DNA from: Azospirillum baldaniorum | GTDB lineage: Bacteria; Pseudomonadota; Alphaproteobacteria; Azospirillales; Azospirillaceae | Reading direction: 5' to 3' | Assembly (NCBI RefSeq): GCF_003119195.2 | Contig: NZ_CP022260.1 | Coordinates: 861,148 to 925,147, forward strand | DNA length: 64,000 bases | Shown here: positions 24,347 to 32,832 of the stretch, piece by piece | Layout: each line of letters starts with the position of its first letter | How positions within the stretch are numbered: the first letter of the stretch is position 1 | Translations under genes and position numbers: made by a program | The notes under the pieces: generated by a model | What the model was told of the DNA's origin: nothing | Database searches by the model: none | What the model saw: only the letters and a program-made list of their open reading frames with translations

Positions 24347-25081
24347 TCAACCCCGGCGGCGGCGTTCACTGCGCGCGACATAGAGCGATGCGGCGATCAG
24401 CATGAGCGCCAGGGCGAACCACGTCAGCGCATACACGAGGTGGTTGTTCCTGAACTTCAACACGGTCAACCCGCCGACCGGAGAACCGCCCGGCGGGCTG
24501 GCCTCGGCGTCGATGAAATAGGGGGCCGCCTCCGTCAGGCCGCGGGCCGCGGCGATGGCCGCCACGTCGCGCGAGTACCAGCGGTCCTGCGCGGGATCGT
24601 TGGAGCGAAGGAAGCCGCCCCCCGGCTCCGTCACCCGCAGCAGACCGGTGACGGTGGTGTCCGTGTCGATCAGCCCGTCAGGGCGGCTGTCGGTGTTGCG
24701 CCGCTCGGGCGGCACGAAGCCCCGGTTGACCAGGACGGTGAAACCGCGGTCGGTGCGCAAGGGGGTGAGCACCCAGAAACCGCCGCCCCGCTCGGTCACC
24801 GCCTGGACCAGGGTTTCCTTGTCGTTGAGGAAACGCCCGGTGACAGAGACCCTCCGGTACTCCTGGCTCGCCGCCGTGACGGCGGGCCAGTCCTCCGGGC
24901 CGGGGGCGGGAACGGGCGCGGCCTGCGCCCGCTCCTCCACCCGCTGGATCAGGTCCAGCTTCCAGAACAGCCGCTCGACCTGCCAGACGCCGAGCGACGC
25001 GAAGACGGCGACTCCCGCCAACGCCAGGACGCCGAGAAGGATCAGCCCCCGGCGCGGACGGTGGGCCGCCGTGCCGGTCAC
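24347..25081 (-). CDS. SURF1 family cytochrome oxidase assembly protein
   Basis: 244 residues with an N-terminal membrane helix (LILLGVLALAGVAVFASLGVWQVERL), the SURF1 core RVSVTGRF...VLVNRGFVP and a C-terminal helix YALTWFALALMLIAASLYVA. SURF1 delivers or stabilises haem for haem-copper oxidases. The GTG start overlaps the cyoD stop by 4 bp, so it is coupled to the oxidase operon, as is common with bo3 oxidases of alphaproteobacteria. Confidence 0.92.
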   Translation of the reverse strand: MTGTAAHRPRRGLILLGVLALAGVAVFASLGVWQVERLFWKLDLIQRVEERAQAAPVPAPGPEDWPAVTAASQEYRRVSVTGRFLNDKETLVQAVTERGGGFWVLTPLRTDRGFTVLVNRGFVPPERRNTDSRPDGLIDTDTTVTGLLRVTEPGGGFLRSNDPAQDRWYSRDVAAIAAARGLTEAAPYFIDAEASPPGGSPVGGLTVLKFRNNHLVYALTWFALALMLIAASLYVARSERRRRG

Positions 25082-25488
25082 GGCAACTGGCTCGGGTCGT
25101 GGATCGGCATCATGTTGGTGTTCAGGTGGTACATCACCCACAGCGAACCGGCCAGCATGATGACCACGACGATGATCGTGAAGATCAGCGACAGCATGGT
25201 CCACCCGCCTTCCGCACGTCCGTTCATGTGCAGGAAGAAGATCATGTGGACGACGACCTGGACGGCGGCGAGGGCCATGATCGCCATCGCGGTCATGTTC
25301 TTGTCCAGGATCGTCCCGTCCATGACCAGCCAGAAGGGAATGACCGTCAGGATCACCGACAGGATGAAGCCGATCAGGTAGCTGCCGAGCGTCCCGTGGG
25401 CGCCCTCATGCTCCCCGTGACCATGGTGATCGCCACCATGATGGCCGGCCCCATGATGCCCGGAATGATGTTCGGCGTGAGAACTCAT
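25078..25488 (-). CDS. cyoD: Cytochrome o ubiquinol oxidase subunit IV
   Basis: 136 residues. A His-rich N terminus (HAEHHSGHHGAGHHGGDHH...) unusual in length precedes three membrane helices and the subunit IV motif MAIMALAAVQVVVHMIFFLHM. The ATG overlaps the cyoC stop by 4 bp. It is a small structural subunit of the bo3 quinol oxidase. The His run could bind metal, but this is speculative. Confidence 0.94.
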   Translation of the reverse strand: MSSHAEHHSGHHGAGHHGGDHHGHGEHEGAHGTLGSYLIGFILSVILTVIPFWLVMDGTILDKNMTAMAIMALAAVQVVVHMIFFLHMNGRAEGGWTMLSLIFTIIVVVIMLAGSLWVMYHLNTNMMPIHDPSQLP

Positions 25489-26123
25489 CGCAGCATTCCC
25501 ATCAGATAGACGAAGGTGAAGACGCCGATCCAGATGACGTCCAGGAAGTGCCAGAACAGGCTGAGGCACATCAGGCGCCGGCGGTTGGCCGGGATCAGGC
25601 CGCGCTTGTTGACCTGGACCATCAGCGTCACCAGCCAGACGAGGCCGAAGGTGACGTGCAGGCCGTGGGTGCCGACCAGCGTGAAGAAGGACGACAGGAA
25701 GGCGCTGCGCTGCGGGGTCGCCCCGATGTGGATCAGGTGGGCGAACTCGTAGAGTTCGATCGCCAGGAAGGCGGCGCCGAACAGGCCGGTCACCGCCAGC
25801 CACAGCTGGGTCTGCGAGACCCGCCCCTTCTCCATCGCCAGCATGGCGAAGCCATAGGTGATGGAGGAGAACAGCAGCATGGCGGTGTTCAGCGCCACCA
25901 GCGGCAGGTCGAACAGGTCCTTGGGCGACGGCCCGGCGGCGTAGTTGCCGCCGAGCACGCCGTAGGTCGCGAACAGCACCGCGAAGATGAGGCAGTCGCT
26001 CATCAGGTAGATCCAGAAGCCCAGCATGGTGCTGGAGCCTTCGGGGTGCGCGTGCTCCTCCACCACGTGGAAGGCCGGAGCCTGTTGGGTGCGGCTCCGT
26101 TCGGCTGTCAGGGTCGTGCTCAT
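25485..26123 (-). CDS. cyoC: Cytochrome o ubiquinol oxidase subunit III
   Basis: 212 residues with five membrane helices, the CyoC pattern STMLGFWIYLMSDCLIFAVLF and the conserved GTHGLHVTFGLVWL. Subunit III stabilises proton uptake in haem-copper oxidases. Three bases separate it from cyoB; overlaps cyoD. Confidence 0.96.
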   Translation of the reverse strand: MSTTLTAERSRTQQAPAFHVVEEHAHPEGSSTMLGFWIYLMSDCLIFAVLFATYGVLGGNYAAGPSPKDLFDLPLVALNTAMLLFSSITYGFAMLAMEKGRVSQTQLWLAVTGLFGAAFLAIELYEFAHLIHIGATPQRSAFLSSFFTLVGTHGLHVTFGLVWLVTLMVQVNKRGLIPANRRRLMCLSLFWHFLDVIWIGVFTFVYLMGMLR

Positions 26124-26126
26124 GGT

Positions 26127-28133
26127 TTACACCTGCCCGGAGAGGAGACGGGTCCGCTCGTTCTCGGTCCGCACCACCACGTCCGCGGGGATGTGGAAGT
26201 CGCGGTGATAGTTGAAGGTGTGGTGGATGGCGGTCGCCAGCAGGGCGACGAAGCTCACCGCCGCCAACCACCAGATGTACCAGATCAGGGCGAAGCCGAG
26301 GACCACGCTGATCCCCGCCAGGATCACGCCGGTGCCGCTGTTGCTGGGCATGTGGATCGCCTGGAAGCCGCCGAGCGGACGCTTGTAGCCGCGCTTCTTC
26401 ATGTCCCACCACGCGTCGTTGTCGTGGATCATCGGCGTGAAGGCGAAGTTGTAGTCCGGCGGCGGCGAGGAGGTCGCCCACTCCAGGGTGCGGCCATCCC
26501 ACGGGTCGCCCGTGCGGTCGACCAGCTCACGGCGCTTCCAGACGCTGACGGCGATCTGGAGAAGGAAGGCACCGATGCCCGCCGCGATCAGAACGGCACC
26601 CACGGCGGCGATCTGGAACCAGATCTGGAGCGACGGGTCCTCGAACACGCGCAGACGGCGGGTGACGCCCATCAGGCCGAGGACGTAGAGCGGCATGAAG
26701 GCGACCCAGAAGCCGATCACCCAGCACCAGAAGGACACCTTGCCCCAGAAGGGATCGAGGCGGAAGCCGAAGGCCTTGGGCCACCAGTAGTAGATGCCGG
26801 CGAACAGGCCGAACAGCACGCCGCCGATGATGACGTTGTGGAAGTGGGCGATCAGGAACAGGCTGTTGTGCAGGACGAAGTCCGCCGGCGGAACGGCCAG
26901 CAGCACGCCCGTCATGCCGCCGACCACGAAGGTCAGCATGAAGGCGACGGTCCACATCATCGGCAGCTCGAACCGGATGCGGCCGCGGTACATGGTGAAC
27001 AGCCAGTTGAAGATCTTCGCACCCGTCGGGATCGAGATGATCATCGTCGTGATGCCGAAGAACGAGTTCACGCTGGCGCCCGATCCCATGGTGAAGAAGT
27101 GGTGCAGCCACACCAGGTAGGACAGGATCGTGATGACCACCGTCGCGTAGACCATGGAGGTGTAGCCGAACAGCTTCTTGCCCGAGAAGGTCGAGGTGAC
27201 TTCGGAGAAGATGCCGAAGACCGGCAGGATCAGGATGTAGACTTCCGGGTGGCCCCAGATCCAGATCAGGTTCACGTACATCATCGGGCTGCCGCCGAGA
27301 TCGTTCGTGAAGAAGTTCGTGCCGACGTAGCGGTCCAGCGACAGCAGGACCAGCGTGGCGGTCAGGATCGGGAAGGAGGCAACGATCAGCACGTTGGTGC
27401 AGAGCGACGTCCAGGTGAAGACCGGCATCTTCATCATGGTCATGCCGGGGGCGCGCATCTTGACGATTGTGCAGATCAGGTTGATGCCGGACAATGTTGT
27501 TCCGACACCGGCGATCTGCAACGCCCAGATGTAGTAGTCGACACCCGTTTCAGGGCTGTAGGCGATGTTGGACAGCGGCGGATAGGCCAGCCAGCCGGTG
27601 CGCGCGAACTCGCCGACGAACAGCGAGACCATGATCAGCACCGCACCGCCCACCGTCATCCAGAAGCTGAAGTTGTTCAGGAACGGGAAGGACACGTCGC
27701 GGGCGCCGATCTGCAACGGCACCACGTAGTTCATCAGGCCCGTGACGAAGGGCATCGCCACGAAGAAGATCATGATGACGCCATGGGCGGTGAAGATCTG
27801 GTCGTAATGGTGCGCGTTGAGGTAGCCCTCGCTGCCGCCGAAGGCGATGGCCTGCTGGAGGCGCATCATGATGGCGTCGGCGAAGCCGCGCAGAAGCATG
27901 ATCAGGCCCAGCACCATGTACATGATGCCGATGCGCTTGTGGTCGACGGTGGTGAACCACTCCTTCCAGAGATAGCCCCACAGCCGGAAATAGCTCAGCG
28001 CCGCGACGAGCGCGATGCCGCCCAGCACGACCGCGACGAAGGTCGCGACCACGATGGGCTCGTGATAGGGGAAGGACTCCAGGGTCAGACGCCCGAAGAG
28101 CGGATGGGTGGCGACGGTCGATGTGTCGATCAT
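26127..28133 (-). CDS. cyoB: Cytochrome o ubiquinol oxidase subunit I
   Basis: 668 residues, the expected length of CyoB. The haem-copper core includes HGVIMIFFVAMP (low-spin haem His), IWGHPEVYILILP (CuB His-Tyr centre, HPEVY), LHHFF and HFHNVIIGG. It reduces O2 to water with ubiquinol and pumps protons. The operon order is cyoA-cyoB-cyoC-cyoD-SURF1 on the minus strand. Confidence 0.98.
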   Translation of the reverse strand: MIDTSTVATHPLFGRLTLESFPYHEPIVVATFVAVVLGGIALVAALSYFRLWGYLWKEWFTTVDHKRIGIMYMVLGLIMLLRGFADAIMMRLQQAIAFGGSEGYLNAHHYDQIFTAHGVIMIFFVAMPFVTGLMNYVVPLQIGARDVSFPFLNNFSFWMTVGGAVLIMVSLFVGEFARTGWLAYPPLSNIAYSPETGVDYYIWALQIAGVGTTLSGINLICTIVKMRAPGMTMMKMPVFTWTSLCTNVLIVASFPILTATLVLLSLDRYVGTNFFTNDLGGSPMMYVNLIWIWGHPEVYILILPVFGIFSEVTSTFSGKKLFGYTSMVYATVVITILSYLVWLHHFFTMGSGASVNSFFGITTMIISIPTGAKIFNWLFTMYRGRIRFELPMMWTVAFMLTFVVGGMTGVLLAVPPADFVLHNSLFLIAHFHNVIIGGVLFGLFAGIYYWWPKAFGFRLDPFWGKVSFWCWVIGFWVAFMPLYVLGLMGVTRRLRVFEDPSLQIWFQIAAVGAVLIAAGIGAFLLQIAVSVWKRRELVDRTGDPWDGRTLEWATSSPPPDYNFAFTPMIHDNDAWWDMKKRGYKRPLGGFQAIHMPSNSGTGVILAGISVVLGFALIWYIWWLAAVSFVALLATAIHHTFNYHRDFHIPADVVVRTENERTRLLSGQV

Positions 28134-28146
28134 GGCGGTGGGCCGC

Positions 28147-29322
28147 TCAAGGATTGGCCGTCAACCGCGGCCCGAACGCAGGGGCGGGCGCGGAGATCGG
28201 CGTGATGGAGGAGCGCGGCAGACCCGCGCCGGAAATCGGGGACTCGTCGGCGGGAGCGTTCAGCACGCCCAGCGACGACTCGACGGCGCGGCCGGTCAGC
28301 TCCTCGGTCGAGCAGATGCCCGCCACATAGACCGGCGCCGGGCCGAGAACGGCGGTGCCGCGGCGGGACAGCTTGTCGTGCATCAGCGGCATCACGTTGT
28401 CGATGCCGGCGAGGCCGAGGCCGCCCTTGGCGTCGATGGCCATCATGTCGTGCATGCACATCTTGCCCGGCTCGACGCACATCCCGACGATGGCCTTGAA
28501 CAGGCCCGAGTCGACGGCGCCGTAGCGGCGCACCGGCTCGTTCTCGCTGGGGCGCTCAAGCTGGAGGTAGCCGTCGCGGTCGAGCTTGCCGCCGCCCGCC
28601 TTGATGTCCGCCACCCACTTGTCGAAGCCGTCGGCGGCCAGACCGTGGAAGGTGAAGCGCATGTGCGAGAAGCCGGCACCGCTGTAGTTGGCGGAGAAGC
28701 CCTTGTAGCTGCCCGGCTCGTTGATGACGGCGTGCAGCTTCGTCTCCATGCCGGCCATGGCGTAGATCTGCCCGGCCAGCGCCGGGATGTAGAAGGAGTT
28801 CATCACCGTCGAGGAGGTGATGTTGAAGCGGATCGGGCGGTCCACCGGGGCGGCCACCTCGTTCACCGTGGCGATGCCGTACTCCGGGTAGATGAACAGC
28901 CACTTCCAGTCGAGCGCCACGACGTTGACGTCGAGCATCTTGGTGTCGGCCGGAACCGGACGCCCGGCGGCGATGCGGTCGAGCGGGCGGTAGGGGTCGA
29001 GCAAGTGGGTCGCCATCCAGGTGAGGGCGCCCAGGCAGATGATGATGAGCAGCGGGGCCGCCCAGATCACCAGCTCCAGCTGCGTCGAATGGTCCCAATC
29101 CGGGTCGTACTGGGCCGTGCTATTCGACTGGCGGTAGCGCCACGCGAACAGCACCGTCAGCACCATCACCGGAATGATGATGAGAAGCATCAGGAGGGTG
29201 GAAATGGTGATGAGGTTGGCCTGTTGGCTCGCCACGTCGCCGGACGGGCTCATCACCACAAGGTTGCAGCCACTCAAAACCGCCATCAGCGGCAGGAGGG
29301 CCAAGGCGCGGAAACGGGTCAA
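28147..29322 (-). CDS. cyoA: Cytochrome o ubiquinol oxidase subunit II (lipoprotein)
   Basis: 391 residues. A lipobox LSGC puts the lipidated Cys at position 19; two membrane helices and a cupredoxin domain follow. The CuA ligands of cytochrome c oxidases are absent, as expected for quinol oxidases. The C-terminal ~90 residues carry CVEPGKMCMHDMMAID and a long Ala/Pro tail. First gene of the operon; its upstream region holds the palindrome at 29392 and the FNR-type box at 29434. Confidence 0.96.
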   Translation of the reverse strand: MTRFRALALLPLMAVLSGCNLVVMSPSGDVASQQANLITISTLLMLLIIIPVMVLTVLFAWRYRQSNSTAQYDPDWDHSTQLELVIWAAPLLIIICLGALTWMATHLLDPYRPLDRIAAGRPVPADTKMLDVNVVALDWKWLFIYPEYGIATVNEVAAPVDRPIRFNITSSTVMNSFYIPALAGQIYAMAGMETKLHAVINEPGSYKGFSANYSGAGFSHMRFTFHGLAADGFDKWVADIKAGGGKLDRDGYLQLERPSENEPVRRYGAVDSGLFKAIVGMCVEPGKMCMHDMMAIDAKGGLGLAGIDNVMPLMHDKLSRRGTAVLGPAPVYVAGICSTEELTGRAVESSLGVLNAPADESPISGAGLPRSSITPISAPAPAFGPRLTANP

Positions 29323-29391
29323 GGCAGGACCTGTCAGCAGGGGTTCGCTTTGGATTTGGGCGAAGAGCTAACCCCCACGGGCCGGGTCGGA

Positions 29392-29412
29392 CATTGGACA
29401 ATTTGTCCAATG
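29392..29412. promoter_or_regulatory. Perfect 21-bp palindrome between cyoA and the MFS gene
   Basis: Arms cattggacaa and ttgtccaatg around a single central t. It lies 70 bp before the cyoA start and 120 bp before the MFS start. Size and symmetry fit a dimeric repressor site; the protein is not known. Confidence 0.6.
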
Positions 29413-29433
29413 CGCCGCGATTCCGCGCAGCCA

Positions 29434-29447
29434 TTGACGCACATCAA
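29434..29447. promoter_or_regulatory. FNR/FixK-type box
   Basis: ttgacgcacatcaa matches the TTGAY-N4-RTCAA anaerobox with one deviation from the strict TTGAT half. It is 112 bp before cyoA and 86 bp before the MFS gene. The FixK-like protein at 9541 or an FNR elsewhere could bind it. Confidence 0.6.
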
Positions 29448-29532
29448 GGCAATGCGTCCATGGGCGTGGCAGAATGCCGTTGCGGTGCCTATTTAATTCC
29501 CTCTGACGCAATTGCCAGACGGTGGGGGGACC

Positions 29533-30840
29533 ATGGGATCATCGACCACGGCGACCGAACGGGATGCAAGATTGGTCAATGCCCGCGACCACCGGGTGAA
29601 TCCCGGTGAAATCGCGATTGGCGTCATCATCGGACGGACGTCCGAATTCTTCGATTTTTTCGTTTATGCCATCGCTTCGGTGATCGTCTTCCCGAAGCTG
29701 GTCTTTCCCTATCTTGACCCACTCACCGGAACGTTGTGGTCCTTCGCGATTTTCGCGCTGGCCTTCGTCGCCCGCCCGGTGGGCAGCATGCTGTTCATGG
29801 CCATCGACCGCGCCCACGGACGCGGCGCCAAGCTGACCCTCTCCCTGTTCCTCCTGGGAACCTCGACGGTCGCCATCGCCTTCCTGCCGAGTTACGAGCA
29901 GATCGGCGCGGCGGCGATCTGGCTGCTGGCGGCGGCCCGCATCGGCCAGGGTCTGGCCCTGGGCGGCGCCTGGGACGGCCTCGCCTCGCTGCTGGCGCTG
30001 AACGCGCCGGAGAGCCGCCGCGGCTGGTACGCCATGATTCCGCAGCTCGGCGCCCCCATCGGGCTGATCGTGGCGAGCGCCCTCTTCGCCTATTTCGCCG
30101 GCAACCTGTCGGCGGAGGATTTCTTCAGCTGGGGCTGGCGCTACCCGTTCTTCGTGGCCTTCGCCATCAACGTGGTGGCGCTGTTCGCGCGGCTGCGCAT
30201 CGTGGTGACGCCGGAATACACCCACCTGTTCGAAAGCCGCGAGCTTCAGCCGGTCCCGGTGACCGAGATGCTGCGCAACGAGGGCATGCGCGTCGTGCTG
30301 GGCGCCTTCGCCCCGCTGGCCAGCTTCGCGCTGTTCCACATGGTCACCGTCTTCCCGCTGTCCTGGATCTTCCTCTACACGCAGGACACGCCGGCGGACT
30401 TCCTGCTGATCGAGGTGGTCGGGGCCTTCTTCGGTCTGGGGGCCATCATCGCCTCCGGCTGGATCGCCGACCGCATCGGCCGCCGCACCCTGCTGGGGAG
30501 TTGCGCCGCGGCCATCGCCGTGTTCAGCGGCGTGGCGCCCCTGCTGCTGAACGGTGGGCCACTGGGCGAGCTGGTCTTCATGATCGTCGGCTTCGTGATC
30601 CTGGGCCTGTCCTTCGGCCAGTCGTCGGGCGTGGTCACGTCGGGCTTCACCCAACGCTACCGCTACACCGGCGCGGCCATCACCTCGGACCTCGCCTGGC
30701 TGTTCGGGGCGGGCTTCGCGCCGCTGGTGGCGCTGGTGCTGTCCGCCAACTACGGCCTGTTCTCGGCCGGCGCCTACCTGCTGTCGGGCGCGGTCTGCAC
30801 GTTGCTGGCCCTGTGGCTCAACAAGACGCTGGCCAAGTGA
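29533..30840 (+). CDS. MFS transporter, metabolite:H+ symporter type
   Basis: 435 residues with twelve membrane segments. The start GRTSEFFDFFVYAIASVIVFP and the loop LTLSLFLLGTSTVAIAFLP with RIGQGLALGGAWDG are typical of the MHS family (proline/betaine, shikimate, alpha-ketoglutarate permeases). The usual RxxGRR loop appears as DRIGRR. The ATG has gggggga 3 bp upstream. Substrate unknown. It is divergent from cyoA and may share the FNR-type box. Confidence 0.88.
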   Translation: MGSSTTATERDARLVNARDHRVNPGEIAIGVIIGRTSEFFDFFVYAIASVIVFPKLVFPYLDPLTGTLWSFAIFALAFVARPVGSMLFMAIDRAHGRGAKLTLSLFLLGTSTVAIAFLPSYEQIGAAAIWLLAAARIGQGLALGGAWDGLASLLALNAPESRRGWYAMIPQLGAPIGLIVASALFAYFAGNLSAEDFFSWGWRYPFFVAFAINVVALFARLRIVVTPEYTHLFESRELQPVPVTEMLRNEGMRVVLGAFAPLASFALFHMVTVFPLSWIFLYTQDTPADFLLIEVVGAFFGLGAIIASGWIADRIGRRTLLGSCAAAIAVFSGVAPLLLNGGPLGELVFMIVGFVILGLSFGQSSGVVTSGFTQRYRYTGAAITSDLAWLFGAGFAPLVALVLSANYGLFSAGAYLLSGAVCTLLALWLNKTLAK

Positions 30841-30870
30841 CCTGAACGAGCGTCGGGAACCGGATCAGCC

Positions 30871-31218
30871 TCATCCTTGCGGGATGCGGCGGTCCGGTTC
30901 CATCCTTTCATGCAATAGGCGAAGAATCACGACGACCGGCGGCTCGCCGGCCTGCTGATCCATGGCGTAATAAAGCGTGTGGGCCGCAGCGCCGTGCCGG
31001 CCGGCGGCATGGTCCAGGTGGAAGGCGCGCAGGCCCGGCACAATGCGCCCACGGTCCCAGGAGCCGCCCCTGGCAGGGTTTGCGGCAACCATCTCGACCG
31101 CCTTGGCGATCAAGGCCTTGTAAATATCCCTCTGCTGCGCGCCGAACCGTTCCCTGGTTTCCCGCAGGACCATTCCGAAGTCCCGCTTCGCCGCATCGGT
31201 GACGCGGTAGGCGACCAC
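30871..31218 (-). CDS. Type II toxin, RelE/ParE family
   Basis: 115 residues with the ParE fold pattern (YRVTDAAKRDFGMVLRETRERFG at the N terminus, then a GLRAFHLDH strand and an ILRLLHERM end). Starts at a GTG 3 bp after the antitoxin stop; an ATG at codon 17 is less likely. ParE-type toxins inhibit gyrase, RelE-types cleave mRNA; the sequence alone does not say which. Inverted arms ggaaccgga/tccggttcc just downstream (about 30856-30901) may end both converging transcripts. Confidence 0.82.
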   Translation of the reverse strand: MVAYRVTDAAKRDFGMVLRETRERFGAQQRDIYKALIAKAVEMVAANPARGGSWDRGRIVPGLRAFHLDHAAGRHGAAAHTLYYAMDQQAGEPPVVVILRLLHERMEPDRRIPQG

Positions 31219-31221
31219 GGG

Positions 31222-31473
31222 TCAATCCTCGATGTCGTTCAGGATGTCGGCAATGGGGCGGTCGTCAAGACGGCCAGCCTTCCAATCGTCAACCCCCACC
31301 AGAATGGCGCGCCGGAGCATCTCCTGCTTCTCAAACTCGACCGCCTTTTCCCGATGGAGCAGGCGAAGCGCCTCGCGCACGACTTCGCTCTGCGATGCGT
31401 AGCCACCGCTTGCCACCTCCTTCTCGACGAAGGCGGCCAGCGCTTCGGGCAGGCTGATGTTCATGGTCGGCAT
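31222..31473 (-). CDS. Type II antitoxin, ParD/CopG ribbon-helix-helix family
   Basis: 83 residues, MPTMNISLPEALAAFVEKEV with the ribbon strand MNISLP and GGYASQSEVVREALRLL helices typical of ParD. An excellent ribosome site (aaggagg) precedes ATG 31473; the longer open frame upstream is not coding. The acidic C terminus (ADILNDIED) would cover the toxin. It probably represses its own promoter. Confidence 0.88.
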   Translation of the reverse strand: MPTMNISLPEALAAFVEKEVASGGYASQSEVVREALRLLHREKAVEFEKQEMLRRAILVGVDDWKAGRLDDRPIADILNDIED

Positions 31474-31714
31474 GGACCACCTCCTTCTTCCGAAGGACAT
31501 TTCGGGACGATTGGCAATCTTTGTCAAGTCACCCGGGGTCTTCAAGCGGGCCTGCAGGCGAACCTCCGGTTCGGTCTCCGAAATTTCCCACTCGAACGAG
31601 CTTCTATACCCGGCGGCGGTACGCCGGAATCCCGCACGCCGGCTACCCCCGACTTTAATCGTCGTTAAGAGATCGGCGCGCATCCTGCCCTTACACACAG
31701 ATCGGCAGGTCATC

Positions 31715-31888
31715 ATGTCCCAGTACAATCCCGCTGTCGGCACCACCGAGACCGTTTCCTTCCCGCTCCCCCTCACCGCTCCGGCCCCGGCCAAGAAGCT
31801 GCGCGGCCTGCCGCTGGTCGCCCTGTGGGGCGGGCTGATCGCCGCTCCCTGGGTCATCCTCTACCAGGCCGCCAAGCTGGTGTTCTGA
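31715..31888 (+). CDS. Small single-pass membrane protein (57 aa)
   Basis: MSQYNPAVGTTETVSFPLPL then a basic KKLRG and one hydrophobic helix LPLVALWGGLIAAPWVILYQ to the C terminus. Not recognised. The codon use and the clean N terminus favour a real gene, although the ribosome site (ggcaggtc) is weak. The 240 bp in front of it, back to the ParD gene, hold no other gene. Confidence 0.55.
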   Translation: MSQYNPAVGTTETVSFPLPLTAPAPAKKLRGLPLVALWGGLIAAPWVILYQAAKLVF

Positions 31889-31913
31889 GACTGGCGTTTC
31901 GAGGCCGGCGGTC

Positions 31914-32822
31914 TCAGGCCGACAGTTCGGCCATGATCTCCGGCACCTGGGCCAGCAGCTCGCGGGCCAGGAAACCCAGCGGGCCGCGGCGGGCCAAGCG
32001 GTTGCCGGCCTCGCCATGCAGATGGACTCCCCAGATCGCCGCCTGGGCCGGGTCGGCGCCCCGCGCGGCCAGCCCGGCGATGACGCCCGCCAGCGTGTCG
32101 CCCGACCCCGAGGTGGCAAGCCCGACATTGCCGCCGTCATAGGCCCATATGCGGCCGTCCGGCGTGGCGATGTGGGTGCAGGCCCCTTTCAGCACGACGA
32201 TCACTTTGTGAAGGTCCGCAACGCGGCGGGCGGCCGTGGGTGGGTCGGCCTCCACCTCCTCCCGGCTGACTCCGGACAGGCCGGCCATCTCGCCGGCGTG
32301 CGGCGTGATGATCGTCCGCCCGCCCCGACGGCACAGCGCTTCGTTGGCGTTGTCCAGGCCCATCAGCGCTTCGGCGTCGATGACCAGAACGGGTCCGCCC
32401 TCCCCGTCCAGCCCGGCGATCAGCGCGCCGGTCAGGTCGGCGACCGCAAGCTTGTCCATCATGCCGGGACCGATCAGCACCGCGGTGCAGCGGGCCGCCC
32501 GCTCGCACAGCGTGTCCACGCAGTCGGGGGCGATGCCGCCCTCCGCCGTCTCGTGCAGGCCGAGCACCAGCGCCTCCGGCACGGCCAGCCCGAGATGCGG
32601 GGCCACGCTGCGGCAGGTCGCCATCTGGAGCTTGCCCGCCCCGGCGCGCAGCGCCGCCGTCCCGGCCAGCAATACGGCACCCGGCACCTCCACGCTGCCG
32701 CCGATGACCAGCACCCGGCCCCGCCCGTCCTTGTCGGCGCTGTCGCCGGGGTGGGGCAGCGGCATGGACCGCAGCAGGTCACGGGTGACCGGGATCGAGT
32801 CGTTCATCGGAAAATCGTTCAT
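31914..32822 (-). CDS. nnrD: ADP-dependent NAD(P)H-hydrate dehydratase
   Basis: About 302 residues of the YjeF C-terminal (ribokinase-like) domain: GRVLVIGGSVEVPGAVLLAG, IITPHAGEMAGL and the catalytic region NVGLATSGSGDTLAGVIAGL. It repairs hydrated NADH/NADPH. The N-terminal epimerase domain found in fused NnrE-NnrD proteins is absent. Start is ATG 32822 or 32807; both lie in a 15-bp tandem duplication that doubles FPMNDS-type codons. Same strand and 10 bp after the phosphatase gene. Confidence 0.92.
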   Translation of the reverse strand: MNDFPMNDSIPVTRDLLRSMPLPHPGDSADKDGRGRVLVIGGSVEVPGAVLLAGTAALRAGAGKLQMATCRSVAPHLGLAVPEALVLGLHETAEGGIAPDCVDTLCERAARCTAVLIGPGMMDKLAVADLTGALIAGLDGEGGPVLVIDAEALMGLDNANEALCRRGGRTIITPHAGEMAGLSGVSREEVEADPPTAARRVADLHKVIVVLKGACTHIATPDGRIWAYDGGNVGLATSGSGDTLAGVIAGLAARGADPAQAAIWGVHLHGEAGNRLARRGPLGFLARELLAQVPEIMAELSA

Positions 32823-32831
32823 CGGAAAACG
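32802..32831. repeat. 15-bp tandem duplication spanning the nnrD start
   Basis: gttcatcggaaaatc followed by gttcatcggaaaacg (13 of 15 the same). Each copy carries an in-frame ATG on the minus strand, so the duplication duplicates the start codon. Confidence 0.75.
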
Positions 32832-32832
32832 C

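Noticed and set aside
24268..24381. N-terminal extension of RegB to ATG 24381
   Set aside because: Overlaps the end of SURF1 and encodes AT-rich intergenic-like sequence unlike RegB N termini.
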